The notes: generated from the sequence alone by a model not told the origin. Shown: positions 1 to 8,115, numbered from the stretch's first letter. The stretch is DNA of 18,542 nucleotides from Stenotrophomonas sp. (GCA_003525885.1 DQIG01000403.1:1405-19946), one strand, 5' to 3'. Translations and numbers: made by a program.

Positions 1-288
1 GAACACCGCCAGCAGCAGCACGAAGCAGCCCAGCAGCAGCATCTGGTTGTACTGCTCGATGGACTTCAACTCGGTGCGGGCGGCGATGACTGCCAGCACG
101 ATACCCACCGCCAGGAAGATCAGGTGGCGGTTGAGGTAGTAGAACGGGCTGCTCATCAGCGCGATCGAGCTGGACGCCACCATCACCACGCCCACGCCCG
201 TGAGCGCGATGATCGCGCCCAGCAGCCACTTGTCGTAGCTGCCTTCGATGGCTTCAAGTCGTGTTGCCTGGCGGGACAGGTCGTTCAT
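1..288 (-). CDS. ftsW: FtsW, lipid II polymerase / SEDS division protein (N-terminal part only)
   Basis: The first 96 codons of a SEDS-family protein, read right to left and cut by the left edge of the window. FtsW is the septal peptidoglycan glycosyltransferase that works with the transpeptidase FtsI in the divisome at the inner membrane. The translation starts MNDLSRQATRLEAIEGSYDK, then enters a first membrane helix and the stretch VMVASSSIALM, which is the conserved SEDS N-terminal block, followed by further hydrophobic helices. The ATG (288-286) lies one base after the mraY stop (292-290), so it is the last visible gene of the dcw operon and is probably translated by coupling to mraY. In E. 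coli murD stands between these two genes; here it does not. RodA is the main alternative SEDS member, but the operon position argues for FtsW. Confidence 0.93.
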   Translation of the reverse strand, partial: MNDLSRQATRLEAIEGSYDKWLLGAIIALTGVGVVMVASSSIALMSSPFYYLNRHLIFLAVGIVLAVIAARTELKSIEQYNQMLLLGCFVLLLAVF

Positions 289-289
289 C

Positions 290-1375
290 TCAGCGCACCT
301 TCAACGTGGCCAGGCCGATCAGCACGAGCACGACGGAGATGATCCAGAAGCGCACGATCACGCGCGGCTCCGGCCAGCCCTTCAGTTCGAAATGGTGGTG
401 GATCGGCGCCATGCGGAACACGCGCTTGCCGGTCAGCTTGAACGAGGCGACCTGGATCATCACCGACAGCGTTTCGACGACGAACACGCCGCCCATGATC
501 ACCAGCACCAGCTCCTGGCGGGTGATCACCGCGATCGTGCCCAGCACCGCACCCAGCGCCAGCGCACCGATGTCGCCCATGAAGACCATGGCCGGGTAGG
601 TGTTGAACCAGAGGAAGCCGAGGCCGGCACCGGCGATGGCCGCACAGATGATGACCAGCTCGCCGGCGCCCGGGATCTGCGGGATCTGCAGGTAGTTGGC
701 GAACACCACGTTGCCCGAGGCATAGGCGAACACGCCCAGCGCGCAGGCCACCAGCACGGTCGGCATGATCGCCAGGCCGTCCAGGCCGTCGGTCAGGTTC
801 ACCGCGTTGGAGAAGCCGACGATCCAGAAGTAGGCGATGGCCACGAAGCCGATGCCGGCCAGCGGCAGCGCGATCGACTTGAACATCGGGATGTAGAAGG
901 TCAGCGCTGCCGGCACATCGGCCGTGTAGAACAGGAACAGGCCCGCGGCCAGGCCGAAGATCGACTGCAGCAGGTACTTCCAGCGCGACTTCAGGCCGTT
1001 CGGGTCACGGCGGACGATCTTGATCCAGTCGTCATACCAGCCGATGGCACCGAAGCACAGCATCACCGCCAGCACCAGCCACACGTAGCGGTTGCGCAGG
1101 TCGGCCCACATCAGCACCGACAGGGTGATGGTGAGCAGGATCAGCGAACCGCCCATGGTCGGTGTGCCGGCCTTGGAGAAATGGGTCTGCGGACCGTCCT
1201 TGCGGATCGGCTGGCCGCCCTTGAACTGGGCAAGCTTGCGGATCATCGCCGGGCCAAGCCACAGCGACAGGAACAGGGCCGTCAGCGCGGCAAGGATGGC
1301 GCGGAACGTCTGGTAGTTGAACAGCCCGAACAGGCTCTCCAACTGCTGCAACCATCGAGCCAGTTCATACAACAT
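290..1375 (-). CDS. mraY: MraY, phospho-MurNAc-pentapeptide translocase
   Basis: Integral membrane enzyme that transfers phospho-MurNAc-pentapeptide from UDP to undecaprenyl phosphate, making lipid I. At 361 aa it matches the family length (E. coli 360). Visible signatures are the GGxPIRKDGPQTHxxKAGTPTMGG block (residues 53-76), the Mg-binding DDxxK motif (D115, D116, K119), NLTDGLDG (193-200), the third conserved Asp in MGD (D268), and the HHHFE loop (326-330). About ten hydrophobic helices are evident. The start overlaps the end of murF by 11 bp, and the stop is one base from the ftsW start. Nothing looks broken. Confidence 0.98.
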   Translation of the reverse strand: MLYELARWLQQLESLFGLFNYQTFRAILAALTALFLSLWLGPAMIRKLAQFKGGQPIRKDGPQTHFSKAGTPTMGGSLILLTITLSVLMWADLRNRYVWLVLAVMLCFGAIGWYDDWIKIVRRDPNGLKSRWKYLLQSIFGLAAGLFLFYTADVPAALTFYIPMFKSIALPLAGIGFVAIAYFWIVGFSNAVNLTDGLDGLAIMPTVLVACALGVFAYASGNVVFANYLQIPQIPGAGELVIICAAIAGAGLGFLWFNTYPAMVFMGDIGALALGAVLGTIAVITRQELVLVIMGGVFVVETLSVMIQVASFKLTGKRVFRMAPIHHHFELKGWPEPRVIVRFWIISVVLVLIGLATLKVR

Positions 1376-2759
1376 GCGGGGATTCCTCTCCTTGCGCCAG
1401 CAGCGCTTTGACGATCAGGTCCATGGCACTGCCACGGGAACCCTTGACCAGGCAGCGCACACCAGCGTGCAACTCATCCTGCAGCGCCTGTGACAGCGCA
1501 CCATGGGTAGCGAAATGGCGACCACCTTCACCGAAGGCGGCCGCAGCGGCGGCACTGAGCGGACCCAGTGCATACAGCCGCTTCAGGCCGGCGGCGCGTG
1601 CACGGATGCCGGCCTGCGCATGCAGCGCCTCGGCATCCGGACCCAGCTCGCGCATGTCGCCCAGCACCAGCCAGCCCTCTTCCGGAGCGGCGGCCAGGGC
1701 ATCGATGGCAGCGGCCAGCGAACCGGGGTTGGCGTTGTAGCTGTCGTCCACCAGCACCGCGCCGTTGCGCAGCTGATGGGCAATCTGGCGGCCCGGCACC
1801 GGCTGCGCTTCGGCCAGGCCGGCCGCAATCAGTGCCAGATCGACGCCGGCGGCCAGCGCCAGGCTGGCAGCGGCCAGCGCATTGCTGACGTTGTGGCGAC
1901 CCGGCAGGCCCAGCACCACGCGGGCCTCGCCGGCGGGCGAGACCAGGGTGAACTGGCTGCCCTGCGCGCCGGCGCGGATATCACGCGCGGTGACCTCGGC
2001 GGTGTGCTCCAGGCCATAGCGCAGCACACGGCAGCGCGCCGGAGTGCTGATGAAATGCTGTTCGAACCAACGGCCGTAGGCGTCGTCGGCGTTGATCACC
2101 GCCACGCCATCGGCCGGCAGCGCGGCATAGATCGCGCCCTTGGTCACCGCCACGCCGAGCAGGCTGCCCATGCGCTCCAGGTGCGCCGGGGCGATGTTGT
2201 TGACCAGCGCATAGCGCGGGCGGGCGATGTCGGTCAGGTAGGCGATATCGCCCGGCTTGCCAGCGCCCATCTCGTAGACGGCGTAGTCGGCATCTTCCGG
2301 TGCGTCGATCACCGCCAGCGGCAGGCCGATCTCGTTGTTGCGGTTGCCCGGGTTGGCGTAGACCACCTTGTGCGCGTGCTGGGCCACCTGCTGCAGGATC
2401 GACAGCAGCAGGCTCTTCACGCTGGTCTTGCCATTGCTGCCGGTGATCGCGAACACCTCGGTGCCACGGTCACGCTGCATGCCAGTGGCGATCTTCGCCA
2501 GCGCCAGTTCGCTGTCAGCCACCAGCACCTGCGGCAGCTCGATCGGCAGCAGGCGCTCGACCAGCAGCGCGCTGGCACCACGCGCCTGCGCGTCGGCGGC
2601 AAAGTCATGGCCGTCAAAACGCTCGCCGCGCAGCGCCACATAGAGGCTGCCCGGGCCGAGGTTGCGGGTGTCGTTGCTGACCGCATCGATGGCCACGTCG
2701 TCGCCGTGGATCTCGCCGCCGGCCCAGTGCGCGATCAGCGAAAGCAGGGTGCGCTTCAT
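1365..2759 (-). CDS. murF: MurF, UDP-MurNAc-tripeptide:D-Ala-D-Ala ligase
   Basis: Cytoplasmic ATP-dependent Mur ligase that adds D-Ala-D-Ala to UDP-MurNAc-tripeptide, making the MraY substrate. It has 464 aa, normal for the family. The N-terminal domain carries the VSNDTRNLGPGSLYVAL substrate-binding stretch (27-43). The Mur ligase P-loop GSNGKTS is at 107-113. NPGNRNNEIGLPL and the later DDSYNANPGS stretch are typical of MurF rather than MurE, C or D. The ATG overlaps the murE stop by 4 bp (ATGA), which supports this start and suggests translational coupling. Confidence 0.97.
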   Translation of the reverse strand: MKRTLLSLIAHWAGGEIHGDDVAIDAVSNDTRNLGPGSLYVALRGERFDGHDFAADAQARGASALLVERLLPIELPQVLVADSELALAKIATGMQRDRGTEVFAITGSNGKTSVKSLLLSILQQVAQHAHKVVYANPGNRNNEIGLPLAVIDAPEDADYAVYEMGAGKPGDIAYLTDIARPRYALVNNIAPAHLERMGSLLGVAVTKGAIYAALPADGVAVINADDAYGRWFEQHFISTPARCRVLRYGLEHTAEVTARDIRAGAQGSQFTLVSPAGEARVVLGLPGRHNVSNALAAASLALAAGVDLALIAAGLAEAQPVPGRQIAHQLRNGAVLVDDSYNANPGSLAAAIDALAAAPEEGWLVLGDMRELGPDAEALHAQAGIRARAAGLKRLYALGPLSAAAAAAFGEGGRHFATHGALSQALQDELHAGVRCLVKGSRGSAMDLIVKALLAQGEESPHVV

Positions 2760-4264
2760 GCCGCGCCCTCCCCGGCCTGGGCCGCCAACACACCGGCCTT
2801 GGCAGCCAGTGCAGCCGCCGCCACTTCGGTGTCGTCGAAGTCATGGCGCACGCCATTGACCTCCTGGTACGGCTCGTGGCCCTTGCCGGCGATCAGGATG
2901 ATGTCGCCGGCACCGGCGCGCTTCACCGCCAGGCCGATCGCGCGCGCGCGGCTGCGCTGCACGGTCACGGCATCCGCGTTCTGGAAGCCGGCCAGGATGT
3001 CGGCCACGATCACGTCGCCATCTTCGCCACGCGGGTTGTCGTCGGTAACGATGACCTGGTTGGCCAAGCGCTCGGCAATCGCCGCCATCTGCGGACGCTT
3101 GCCGGTATCGCGCTCGCCACCGCAACCGAACACGCAGAACAGCGCGCCGTGCAGATGGCCGTGCAGGCTGTCCAGCGCCTGTTCCAGCGCGTCCGGGGTA
3201 TGTGCGTAATCGACCACCACGGTCGGCAGGCCATCTTCACCACCGAGGCGGTTCATGCGGCCACGGATCGGCTGCAGCGCCGACAGCACCTCGGCGATAC
3301 GCGGCAGCGGGTGGCCCTGCGCGTGCAGGGTACCGGCCACGGCCAGCAGGTTGTCCACGTTGAAGCGGCCCAGCAGCGGCGACTGCACTACCGCGCGCTG
3401 GCCATCGATGACCAGTTCGAAGGCAATGCCACGGCCGTCCAGCTGCAGCGCTTCGGCGCGCACGCTGGCGTCGGTGGCACCGCGCGAGCTCAGGCCGATC
3501 GGCTGCACGCCGGCCGGCAGGCCTGCGAACAGCTGGCGACCGAAGGCATCGTCCAGGTTGACCACCGCCGCCTTCAGGCCCGGGCGATGGAACAGCCGCG
3601 CCTTGGCCGCGCCGTAGCTGGCCATGTCGCCGTGGTAATCCAGATGGTCGCGGGTGAGGTTGGTGAACACCGCCACGTCGTAATGCACGGCGTCGACGCG
3701 GCCCTGGTCCAGCGCATGCGAGCTGACTTCCATCGCCACCGCGCGCGCACCGGCGTCGCGCAGCTGCGCCAGCAGCGCATGCATCTGCAGCACCAGCGGC
3801 GTGGTGAAGCCGGTCGGTTCGACCGAACCATAAAGTCCGGCGCCCAACGTGCCGATACTGCCACTGGGCGTTCCGAGCAGGTGCCAGGCCTGGGCCAGCA
3901 GCTGCACGGTGGAGGTCTTGCCGTTGGTGCCGGTCACGCCCACCATCGCCATCGCCCGCGACGGCGCGCCATGGAACTGGTCGGCCATCGCACCCATGCG
4001 CGCGCGCAGGCCCGGCACGGCGATGGCATCGCCCGGTGCCGGCAGTTCGGTGGGCGCCGGCGGTTCGAACAGGATGGCGCTGGCACCGGCCGCGCGGGCC
4101 TGCTCGACAAAGCCCAGCCCATGCGCACCGAAACCGGCGATGGCAACGAAGGCATTGCCGGGGCGCACGGCACGGCTGTCCAGCACCAGGCCGGTCAGAA
4201 CGGGATCGTGCCCTGCAAGGGCAACGTCCGGAAGCAACTGCGAAAGCAACATCGAAGGACTCAT
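2756..4264 (-). CDS. murE: MurE, UDP-MurNAc-L-Ala-D-Glu:meso-diaminopimelate ligase
   Basis: Cytoplasmic Mur ligase that adds the third residue of the stem peptide. It has 502 aa. The P-loop GTNGKTS is at 112-118, and K221 in SYGAAKARLF sits where the carbamylated lysine is found in this family. The DNPR motif at 409-412 is the signature for meso-diaminopimelate (rather than lysine) selection, so a DAP-type Gram-negative wall is expected. The start overlaps the ftsI stop by 4 bp and the stop overlaps the murF start by 4 bp. A second Met at position 5 is possible, but the ATGA overlap favours the first. Confidence 0.97.
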   Translation of the reverse strand: MSPSMLLSQLLPDVALAGHDPVLTGLVLDSRAVRPGNAFVAIAGFGAHGLGFVEQARAAGASAILFEPPAPTELPAPGDAIAVPGLRARMGAMADQFHGAPSRAMAMVGVTGTNGKTSTVQLLAQAWHLLGTPSGSIGTLGAGLYGSVEPTGFTTPLVLQMHALLAQLRDAGARAVAMEVSSHALDQGRVDAVHYDVAVFTNLTRDHLDYHGDMASYGAAKARLFHRPGLKAAVVNLDDAFGRQLFAGLPAGVQPIGLSSRGATDASVRAEALQLDGRGIAFELVIDGQRAVVQSPLLGRFNVDNLLAVAGTLHAQGHPLPRIAEVLSALQPIRGRMNRLGGEDGLPTVVVDYAHTPDALEQALDSLHGHLHGALFCVFGCGGERDTGKRPQMAAIAERLANQVIVTDDNPRGEDGDVIVADILAGFQNADAVTVQRSRARAIGLAVKRAGAGDIILIAGKGHEPYQEVNGVRHDFDDTEVAAAALAAKAGVLAAQAGEGAA

Positions 4265-6105
4265 TGCGTGCCTCCCGTAGCGGGCGGCGTCTGGGCTTGC
4301 GCGCTCGGCAGCGCAGCATCGAATTCAGCAGCGGCATCGACCGGCAGTGCAGCTTCGGCCGGCGGCGCGGGCAGGATCGAGGCCGAGTGGCCGACCTTGC
4401 CCGACTGCTGCGCGGCCAGCCACGACTGCAGGTCATCCAGCGGCACGTCCATCAGGCGCAGGGTGCCTTCCATCACGTTGTGGTAGACCGGCGCCGAGAC
4501 CAGGCCGCCGTAGAACTTGCCGGCCTGCGGATCGTTGATGACGATGACGGTGGCGAAACGCGGGTTGGTGGCCGGCACCACGCCGGCGAACAGCGCGTTG
4601 TAATGGCCGCGTTCGTAACCACCCGGGCCGGCCTTGCGCGCGGTACCGGTCTTGCCGGCCACGCGGTAACCCAGCACCGCCGCCTGTTTGGCGCCGCCCT
4701 GGGTGACCACCGTTTCCATCATCGCCACCACCTGCCTGGCGACGTTCTCGTCGATGATCTGCTGGCCTTCGTTGCGCTGGCCCTTGACGAAGGTCGGCGC
4801 GATCAGGCGACCGCCGTTGGCCAACGCCGAGTACGCGGTGGCAATCTGCAGCGGCGTGACCGACAGGCCATAGCCATAGGACATCGTGGTCTTGGTGGTA
4901 CCCGACCAGCGTGCCGGACGCATCACCACACCGGCCGATTCACCCGGGAAACCGCTGTGCGGCGCCGAGCCATAGCCGAAGCGGCGCACGCCGTCATAGA
5001 AGGTCTGGTCGGGCATCTTCGCCGCGACCTTGGCTGCACCCACGTTCGAACTGCGGGTGATCACGCCGGTCACGTTCAGCACGCCGTTGTTGCGCGGCAC
5101 GTCGCGGATGGTGAAGCGGCCCAGGGTCATGTAACCCGGGTTGGTATCGATGATGGTGTCCTTGGTCACCGCACCGGCCTGCAGCGCGGTGGCGATGGTC
5201 AGCGGCTTCATCGTCGAACCCGGCTCGACCAGATCGGTCACCGCGCGGTTGCGGCGCGTATCGGGGATCGCGCCGGTCAGCGAATTCGGGTTGTAGGTCG
5301 GCAGGTTGACCATGGCCAGGATCTCGCCGGTGGTCACATCCATGATCACCATCGAACCGCCGGCCGCCTTGTTGGCCACCAGCGCGTTGCGCAGTTCCTT
5401 GAAGGCCAGGTACTGGATGCGGCGGTCGATGCTGAGGGTCAGGTCCTTGCCCGGCTCAGCGGCGCGCAGCAGGTCGCTCTCTACCGTCTCACCCTTGCGG
5501 TTGCGGATCACCCGCTTGGCACCGGCCTTGCCGCGCAGCCATTCGTCGAACGCCAGTTCCAGGCCTTCCTGGCCGCGGTCGTCGATGTTGGTGAAGCCCA
5601 GCACGTGCGCCATCGCCTCACCCTGCGGGTAGAAGCGGCGGAACTCGCGCTGCGCGGCCACGCCCGGAATCTTCAGCGCGACCACCTTCTCTGCCTCGTC
5701 CGGATTGATCCGGCGACGCAGGTACATGAACTCCTTGTCCGACTTCTGCGACAGGCGGCTGCTCAGCTCGTCCACCGACATGCCGACCGCCTGGGCCAGT
5801 TCGGGAATGCGCTCGGGCGAACGCAGCAGGTCCTGCGGGTTGACCCAGATCGAGGCCACCGGCGTGGACACCGCCAGCGGCTCGCCGTTGCGGTCGGTGA
5901 TCATGCCGCGCGAGGTCTTGATCGGCAGCTCGCGCAGGTAACGGGCCTCGCCCTGGCGCTGGTAGAAATCGCTGTTGATGATCTGCACGTACGCCGCGCG
6001 ACCGACCAGCGATACCGAGCACAGGCCGAGTGCCAGCGCGACCCAGCGCAGGCGCTGGCGCAGGTTGAAGGCGTTGCGCGGGCGGTTGCGGCCGGTCTTG
6101 CTCAT
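4261..6105 (-). CDS. ftsI: FtsI (PBP3), septal peptidoglycan transpeptidase
   Basis: Class B penicillin-binding protein that cross-links septal peptidoglycan with FtsW. It has 614 aa: a short basic cytoplasmic tail, one membrane anchor at about residues 20-42, a dimerisation/pedestal domain beginning with TSRGMITDRNGEPLA (64-78), and then the transpeptidase domain. The three penicillin-binding motifs are all present: STMK with nucleophile S297, SSN at 352-354, and KTG at 485-487. The C-terminal tail is Ala/Pro rich. The gene overlaps ftsL and murE by 4 bp each. It is the target of aztreonam-type beta-lactams in the family; no resistance change can be judged from this read alone. Confidence 0.97.
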   Translation of the reverse strand: MSKTGRNRPRNAFNLRQRLRWVALALGLCSVSLVGRAAYVQIINSDFYQRQGEARYLRELPIKTSRGMITDRNGEPLAVSTPVASIWVNPQDLLRSPERIPELAQAVGMSVDELSSRLSQKSDKEFMYLRRRINPDEAEKVVALKIPGVAAQREFRRFYPQGEAMAHVLGFTNIDDRGQEGLELAFDEWLRGKAGAKRVIRNRKGETVESDLLRAAEPGKDLTLSIDRRIQYLAFKELRNALVANKAAGGSMVIMDVTTGEILAMVNLPTYNPNSLTGAIPDTRRNRAVTDLVEPGSTMKPLTIATALQAGAVTKDTIIDTNPGYMTLGRFTIRDVPRNNGVLNVTGVITRSSNVGAAKVAAKMPDQTFYDGVRRFGYGSAPHSGFPGESAGVVMRPARWSGTTKTTMSYGYGLSVTPLQIATAYSALANGGRLIAPTFVKGQRNEGQQIIDENVARQVVAMMETVVTQGGAKQAAVLGYRVAGKTGTARKAGPGGYERGHYNALFAGVVPATNPRFATVIVINDPQAGKFYGGLVSAPVYHNVMEGTLRLMDVPLDDLQSWLAAQQSGKVGHSASILPAPPAEAALPVDAAAEFDAALPSAQAQTPPATGGTQ

Positions 6106-6365
6106 GGCCGCACCACCACGATGTCCCCGGCTTCGGGGAACTTCATGCCGAGCTTCTCGCGGGCGATGCGATCGACGCGGTTGGCCTCGGCCAGGGTCGC
6201 CTGCTCCAGCTGCAGGCGGCCGAACTCAAGGTTGATGTCATCGCGCGTGCGTTCGGCGCGCGACAGCTCGATGAACGTCTGCCGATGACGGTGACGCACG
6301 AACACGACGCCGATCGCCGAGGCCACGGTGCAGGCCAGCAGGATGATCAGCAGAAGCCGGCTCAT
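6102..6365 (-). CDS. ftsL: FtsL, bitopic divisome protein
   Basis: Small (87 aa) divisome protein that in other proteobacteria forms the FtsQLB complex controlling FtsWI activity. The sequence shows a very short cytoplasmic tail, one transmembrane helix at about residues 3-23, then a polar, heptad-like helix (about 28-65: ELSRAERTRDDINLEFGRLQ and following), and a C-terminal REKLGMKFP stretch typical of FtsL. Sequence conservation in this family is low, so the call rests mostly on size, topology and position between rsmH and ftsI. It overlaps both neighbours by 4 bp. Confidence 0.93.
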   Translation of the reverse strand: MSRLLLIILLACTVASAIGVVFVRHRHRQTFIELSRAERTRDDINLEFGRLQLEQATLAEANRVDRIAREKLGMKFPEAGDIVVVRP

Positions 6366-7348
6366 GCGCCGGCCTCCCGCTTCTGTGCCACGCGCAGCAC
6401 GGCGCTGCGGGCGCGCGGGTTGGCGGCCAGCTCTTCGTCAGTGGCCTTGATGGCACCGCCGATCAGGTCCAGCGTCGGCACGAACGCGGCCGCCTCGGGC
6501 AGGCGGCGGTTGGCCGGCGGCGCCTTGGCCAGGCGGTTCATGTACTGCTTGACGATACGGTCTTCCAGCGAGTGGAAGCTGATCACCGCCAGCCGGCCAC
6601 CGGGCTTGAGCCGTTCCACCGCCGCATCGAGACCGGCCTCCAGATCAGCCAGCTCGCGGTTGATGTGGATGCGGATGGCCTGGAAGCTGCGCGTAGCCGG
6701 GTGGATTTTGTCCTTGCCGCGCGGCATCACCGAGGCGATCAGCTCGGCCAGTTCGGCGGTACGGGTGAACGGCTGCTTCTCGCGGCGCGCCACGATGGCG
6801 CGGGCGATGCGCCGGCTCTGGCGCTCTTCGCCGTAGGTCCACAGCACGTCGGCGATCTCGCGGTCTTCGACGCGGTTGATCCACTGCGCGGCGCTTTCAC
6901 CGCTGTCCGGATCCATGCGCATGTCCAGCGGGCCGTCCTTGCCGAAGCTGAAGCCACGTTCGGCGACGTCCAGCTGCGGTGACGACACGCCGAGGTCGAA
7001 CAGCACGCCATCCAGGCCTTCAGCCGTCGCATCCCACTGCAGCAGCTGGGCGAAGCTGCCACGGAAGATGGACACGCGCGGGTCCGGCGCGAAATCGCGC
7101 TCGGCAACGGCGATGGCTTCCGGATCCTTGTCCATGACCAGCAGGCGCCCCTCGGGACCGAGCTGGGTGAGCACGCCACGTGCATGACCGCCACGACCGA
7201 ACGTGCCATCCAGATAACGTCCGTTTTCGATCACCCTCAGGCCTTCAAGGACCTGGGTGTACAGGACCGGCAGGTGCACCGCCGGCGACTGCGACACCGG
7301 AAGGTGACCGGTCTGCGCTTCTGGGCGCATCCGGGCACCCCGGCTCAC
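6362..7348 (-). CDS. rsmH: RsmH (MraW), 16S rRNA m4C1402 methyltransferase
   Basis: SAM-dependent methyltransferase that N4-methylates C1402 in the decoding centre of 16S rRNA. It has 328 aa (E. coli 313). The N-terminus HLPVLYTQVLEGL (25-37) and the SAM-binding DGTFGRGGHA (47-56) are diagnostic, as are LFDLGVSSPQLD and later IHINRELADLE and ISFHSLEDRIVK. The first ATG overlaps the mraZ stop by 4 bp. An ATG six codons later is an alternative start and the first 20 residues look poorly conserved, but the coupling pattern of the operon favours the upstream start. Confidence 0.97.
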   Translation of the reverse strand: MSRGARMRPEAQTGHLPVSQSPAVHLPVLYTQVLEGLRVIENGRYLDGTFGRGGHARGVLTQLGPEGRLLVMDKDPEAIAVAERDFAPDPRVSIFRGSFAQLLQWDATAEGLDGVLFDLGVSSPQLDVAERGFSFGKDGPLDMRMDPDSGESAAQWINRVEDREIADVLWTYGEERQSRRIARAIVARREKQPFTRTAELAELIASVMPRGKDKIHPATRSFQAIRIHINRELADLEAGLDAAVERLKPGGRLAVISFHSLEDRIVKQYMNRLAKAPPANRRLPEAAAFVPTLDLIGGAIKATDEELAANPRARSAVLRVAQKREAGA

Positions 7349-7791
7349 AACTTCAGGTCGAGCAACCCATCACCCAGATCCTCGTCAGACAACGTCTGCT
7401 GGATCAGGGCCCGATGCGCCTGCTCGCTCCACAATTCGAACTTGTCGCCCATACCGAGCAATACCGCCTTCTTCTCAATGCCCACCGCACCGCGGTGGCT
7501 GGCGGGGATGCTGATGCGACCGTTGCCGTCCAGTTCCAGATGGGCGGCCGAGCCGACCAGCTTCTGCTGCAACAGGCGCACGACGCGCTGGGTGTTGGGC
7601 TTGGACATCACATCGTCGCGGACCCGCTCCCATTCCGACTCTGCGTACAGCCACAGGCAGCCGGCTTCGAACGGGTTGTAGGTCAGCACGAGACGGTTGT
7701 TGCTGGCGCGCGCGACGAGGTCGCGGTAAGCGGTGGGAACCGCCATGCGCCCTTTGTCGTCAACTGTGATGGCCGTCTCGCCCTGGAACAC
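7345..7791 (-). CDS. mraZ: MraZ, dcw operon transcription regulator
   Basis: DNA-binding regulator of the dcw operon with two SpoVT/AbrB-like (MraZ) domains. I place the start at GTG 7791-7789, giving 148 aa beginning (V/M)FQGETAITVDDKGRMAVP, the canonical MraZ N-terminus. An in-frame ATG at 7851 would add 20 residues unlike the family and would put the start inside the operator repeats. A purine-rich AAGG about 10 nt upstream of the GTG can serve as ribosome binding site. The second domain is visible as LDGNGRISIPASHR. In E. coli MraZ represses its own operon through 10-bp spaced TGGGN repeats; the matching repeats are present upstream here. Confidence 0.95.
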   Translation of the reverse strand: MFQGETAITVDDKGRMAVPTAYRDLVARASNNRLVLTYNPFEAGCLWLYAESEWERVRDDVMSKPNTQRVVRLLQQKLVGSAAHLELDGNGRISIPASHRGAVGIEKKAVLLGMGDKFELWSEQAHRALIQQTLSDEDLGDGLLDLKL

Positions 7792-7829
7792 GACGCCTGC
7801 ACCTTGTCCTTCGCCCGGTGAAACATTGA

Positions 7830-7873
7830 ACCACGAAAACCCACAAAACACCCGGATTTCCCTCTGATGCCCA
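7830..7873 (-). promoter_or_regulatory. MraZ operator: five repeats at exact 10-bp spacing
   Basis: Read on the minus strand, four-base blocks TGGG, AGGG, GGGT, TGGG and TGGT start at 7873, 7863, 7853, 7843 and 7833. The blocks are G-rich with a strict 10-bp period. This is the arrangement known for E. coli MraZ (TGGGN repeats with 5-nt spacers). The first block overlaps the last base of the -10 element and the rest fill the leader, so bound MraZ would block initiation. Autorepression is inferred from the family. Confidence 0.85.
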
Positions 7874-7900
7874 CCTTAGCAGCGGGCCGAGGGTTGTCAA
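7873..7900 (-). promoter_or_regulatory. dcw operon promoter (Pmra)
   Basis: On the minus strand a perfect -35 TTGACA (7900-7895) is separated by 16 bp from a -10-like TAAGGT (7878-7873). Transcription would start near 7866 and leave a leader of about 75 nt before the mraZ GTG. The weak -10 with a perfect -35 and an adjoining MraZ operator suggest a regulated promoter. Confidence 0.7.
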
Positions 7901-7970
7901 CAACTTTTCAGCAGGGAAATCGCCAGCCGCATCAATGGCTTGCAACAACCTTTAGAGAATTGTTCAAGGC

Positions 7971-7979
7971 TTATCCACA
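7971..7979 (+). promoter_or_regulatory. Perfect DnaA box
   Basis: TTATCCACA, identical to the strongest E. coli-type DnaA box, lies about 70 bp upstream of the dcw -35 and 137 bp upstream of the divergent NRDE gene, in a locally AT-richer stretch. A single box is not an origin. Its position suggests possible DnaA control of one or both divergent genes. Confidence 0.55.
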
Positions 7980-7992
7980 AGTTGCTGATCCG

Positions 7993-8007
7993 TCTCAATT
8001 TTTGAGA
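7993..8007. repeat. Short perfect palindrome TCTCAA-TTT-TTGAGA
   Basis: A 6-bp inverted repeat with a 3-nt centre in the AT-rich divergent region between mraZ and the NRDE gene. It is not followed by a T-run, so it is more like an operator than a terminator. The binding protein is unknown, and chance is possible in this AT-rich patch. Confidence 0.35.
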
Positions 8008-8103
8008 TTGAACAGAAGTTCAGGGGCGTGGAGAGCGCGTGAAACATCGCCCGCGCATTCATCCGGAACGGGCCGGAAACGGCGCCGGACTGCGCAAACC
8101 GTG

Positions 8104-8109
8104 CACAAT
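8104..8109 (+). promoter_or_regulatory. Possible -10 element of the NRDE gene (leaderless)
   Basis: CACAAT ends at 8109 and the start-codon A is at 8116, the distance expected between a -10 and +1. No good -35 is seen. Confidence 0.35.
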
Positions 8110-8115
8110 GAGGCC

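Noticed and set aside
248..4486. Long plus-strand open frames opposite mraY, murF and murE
   Set aside because: All overlap fully identified minus-strand genes and read as His/Gln/Arg-rich shadows.
4036..6288. 750-codon open frame on the plus strand opposite ftsI
   Set aside because: Antisense shadow of a high-GC gene; low-complexity composition and no start signal.
7792..7851. 20-residue N-terminal extension of MraZ
   Set aside because: The family N-terminus begins at the GTG 7791; the extension lies over the operator repeats.
7900..8007. Possible replication origin (DnaA box plus AT-rich patch)
   Set aside because: Only one perfect box and no dnaA, dnaN or gidA nearby; a regulatory site is more likely.
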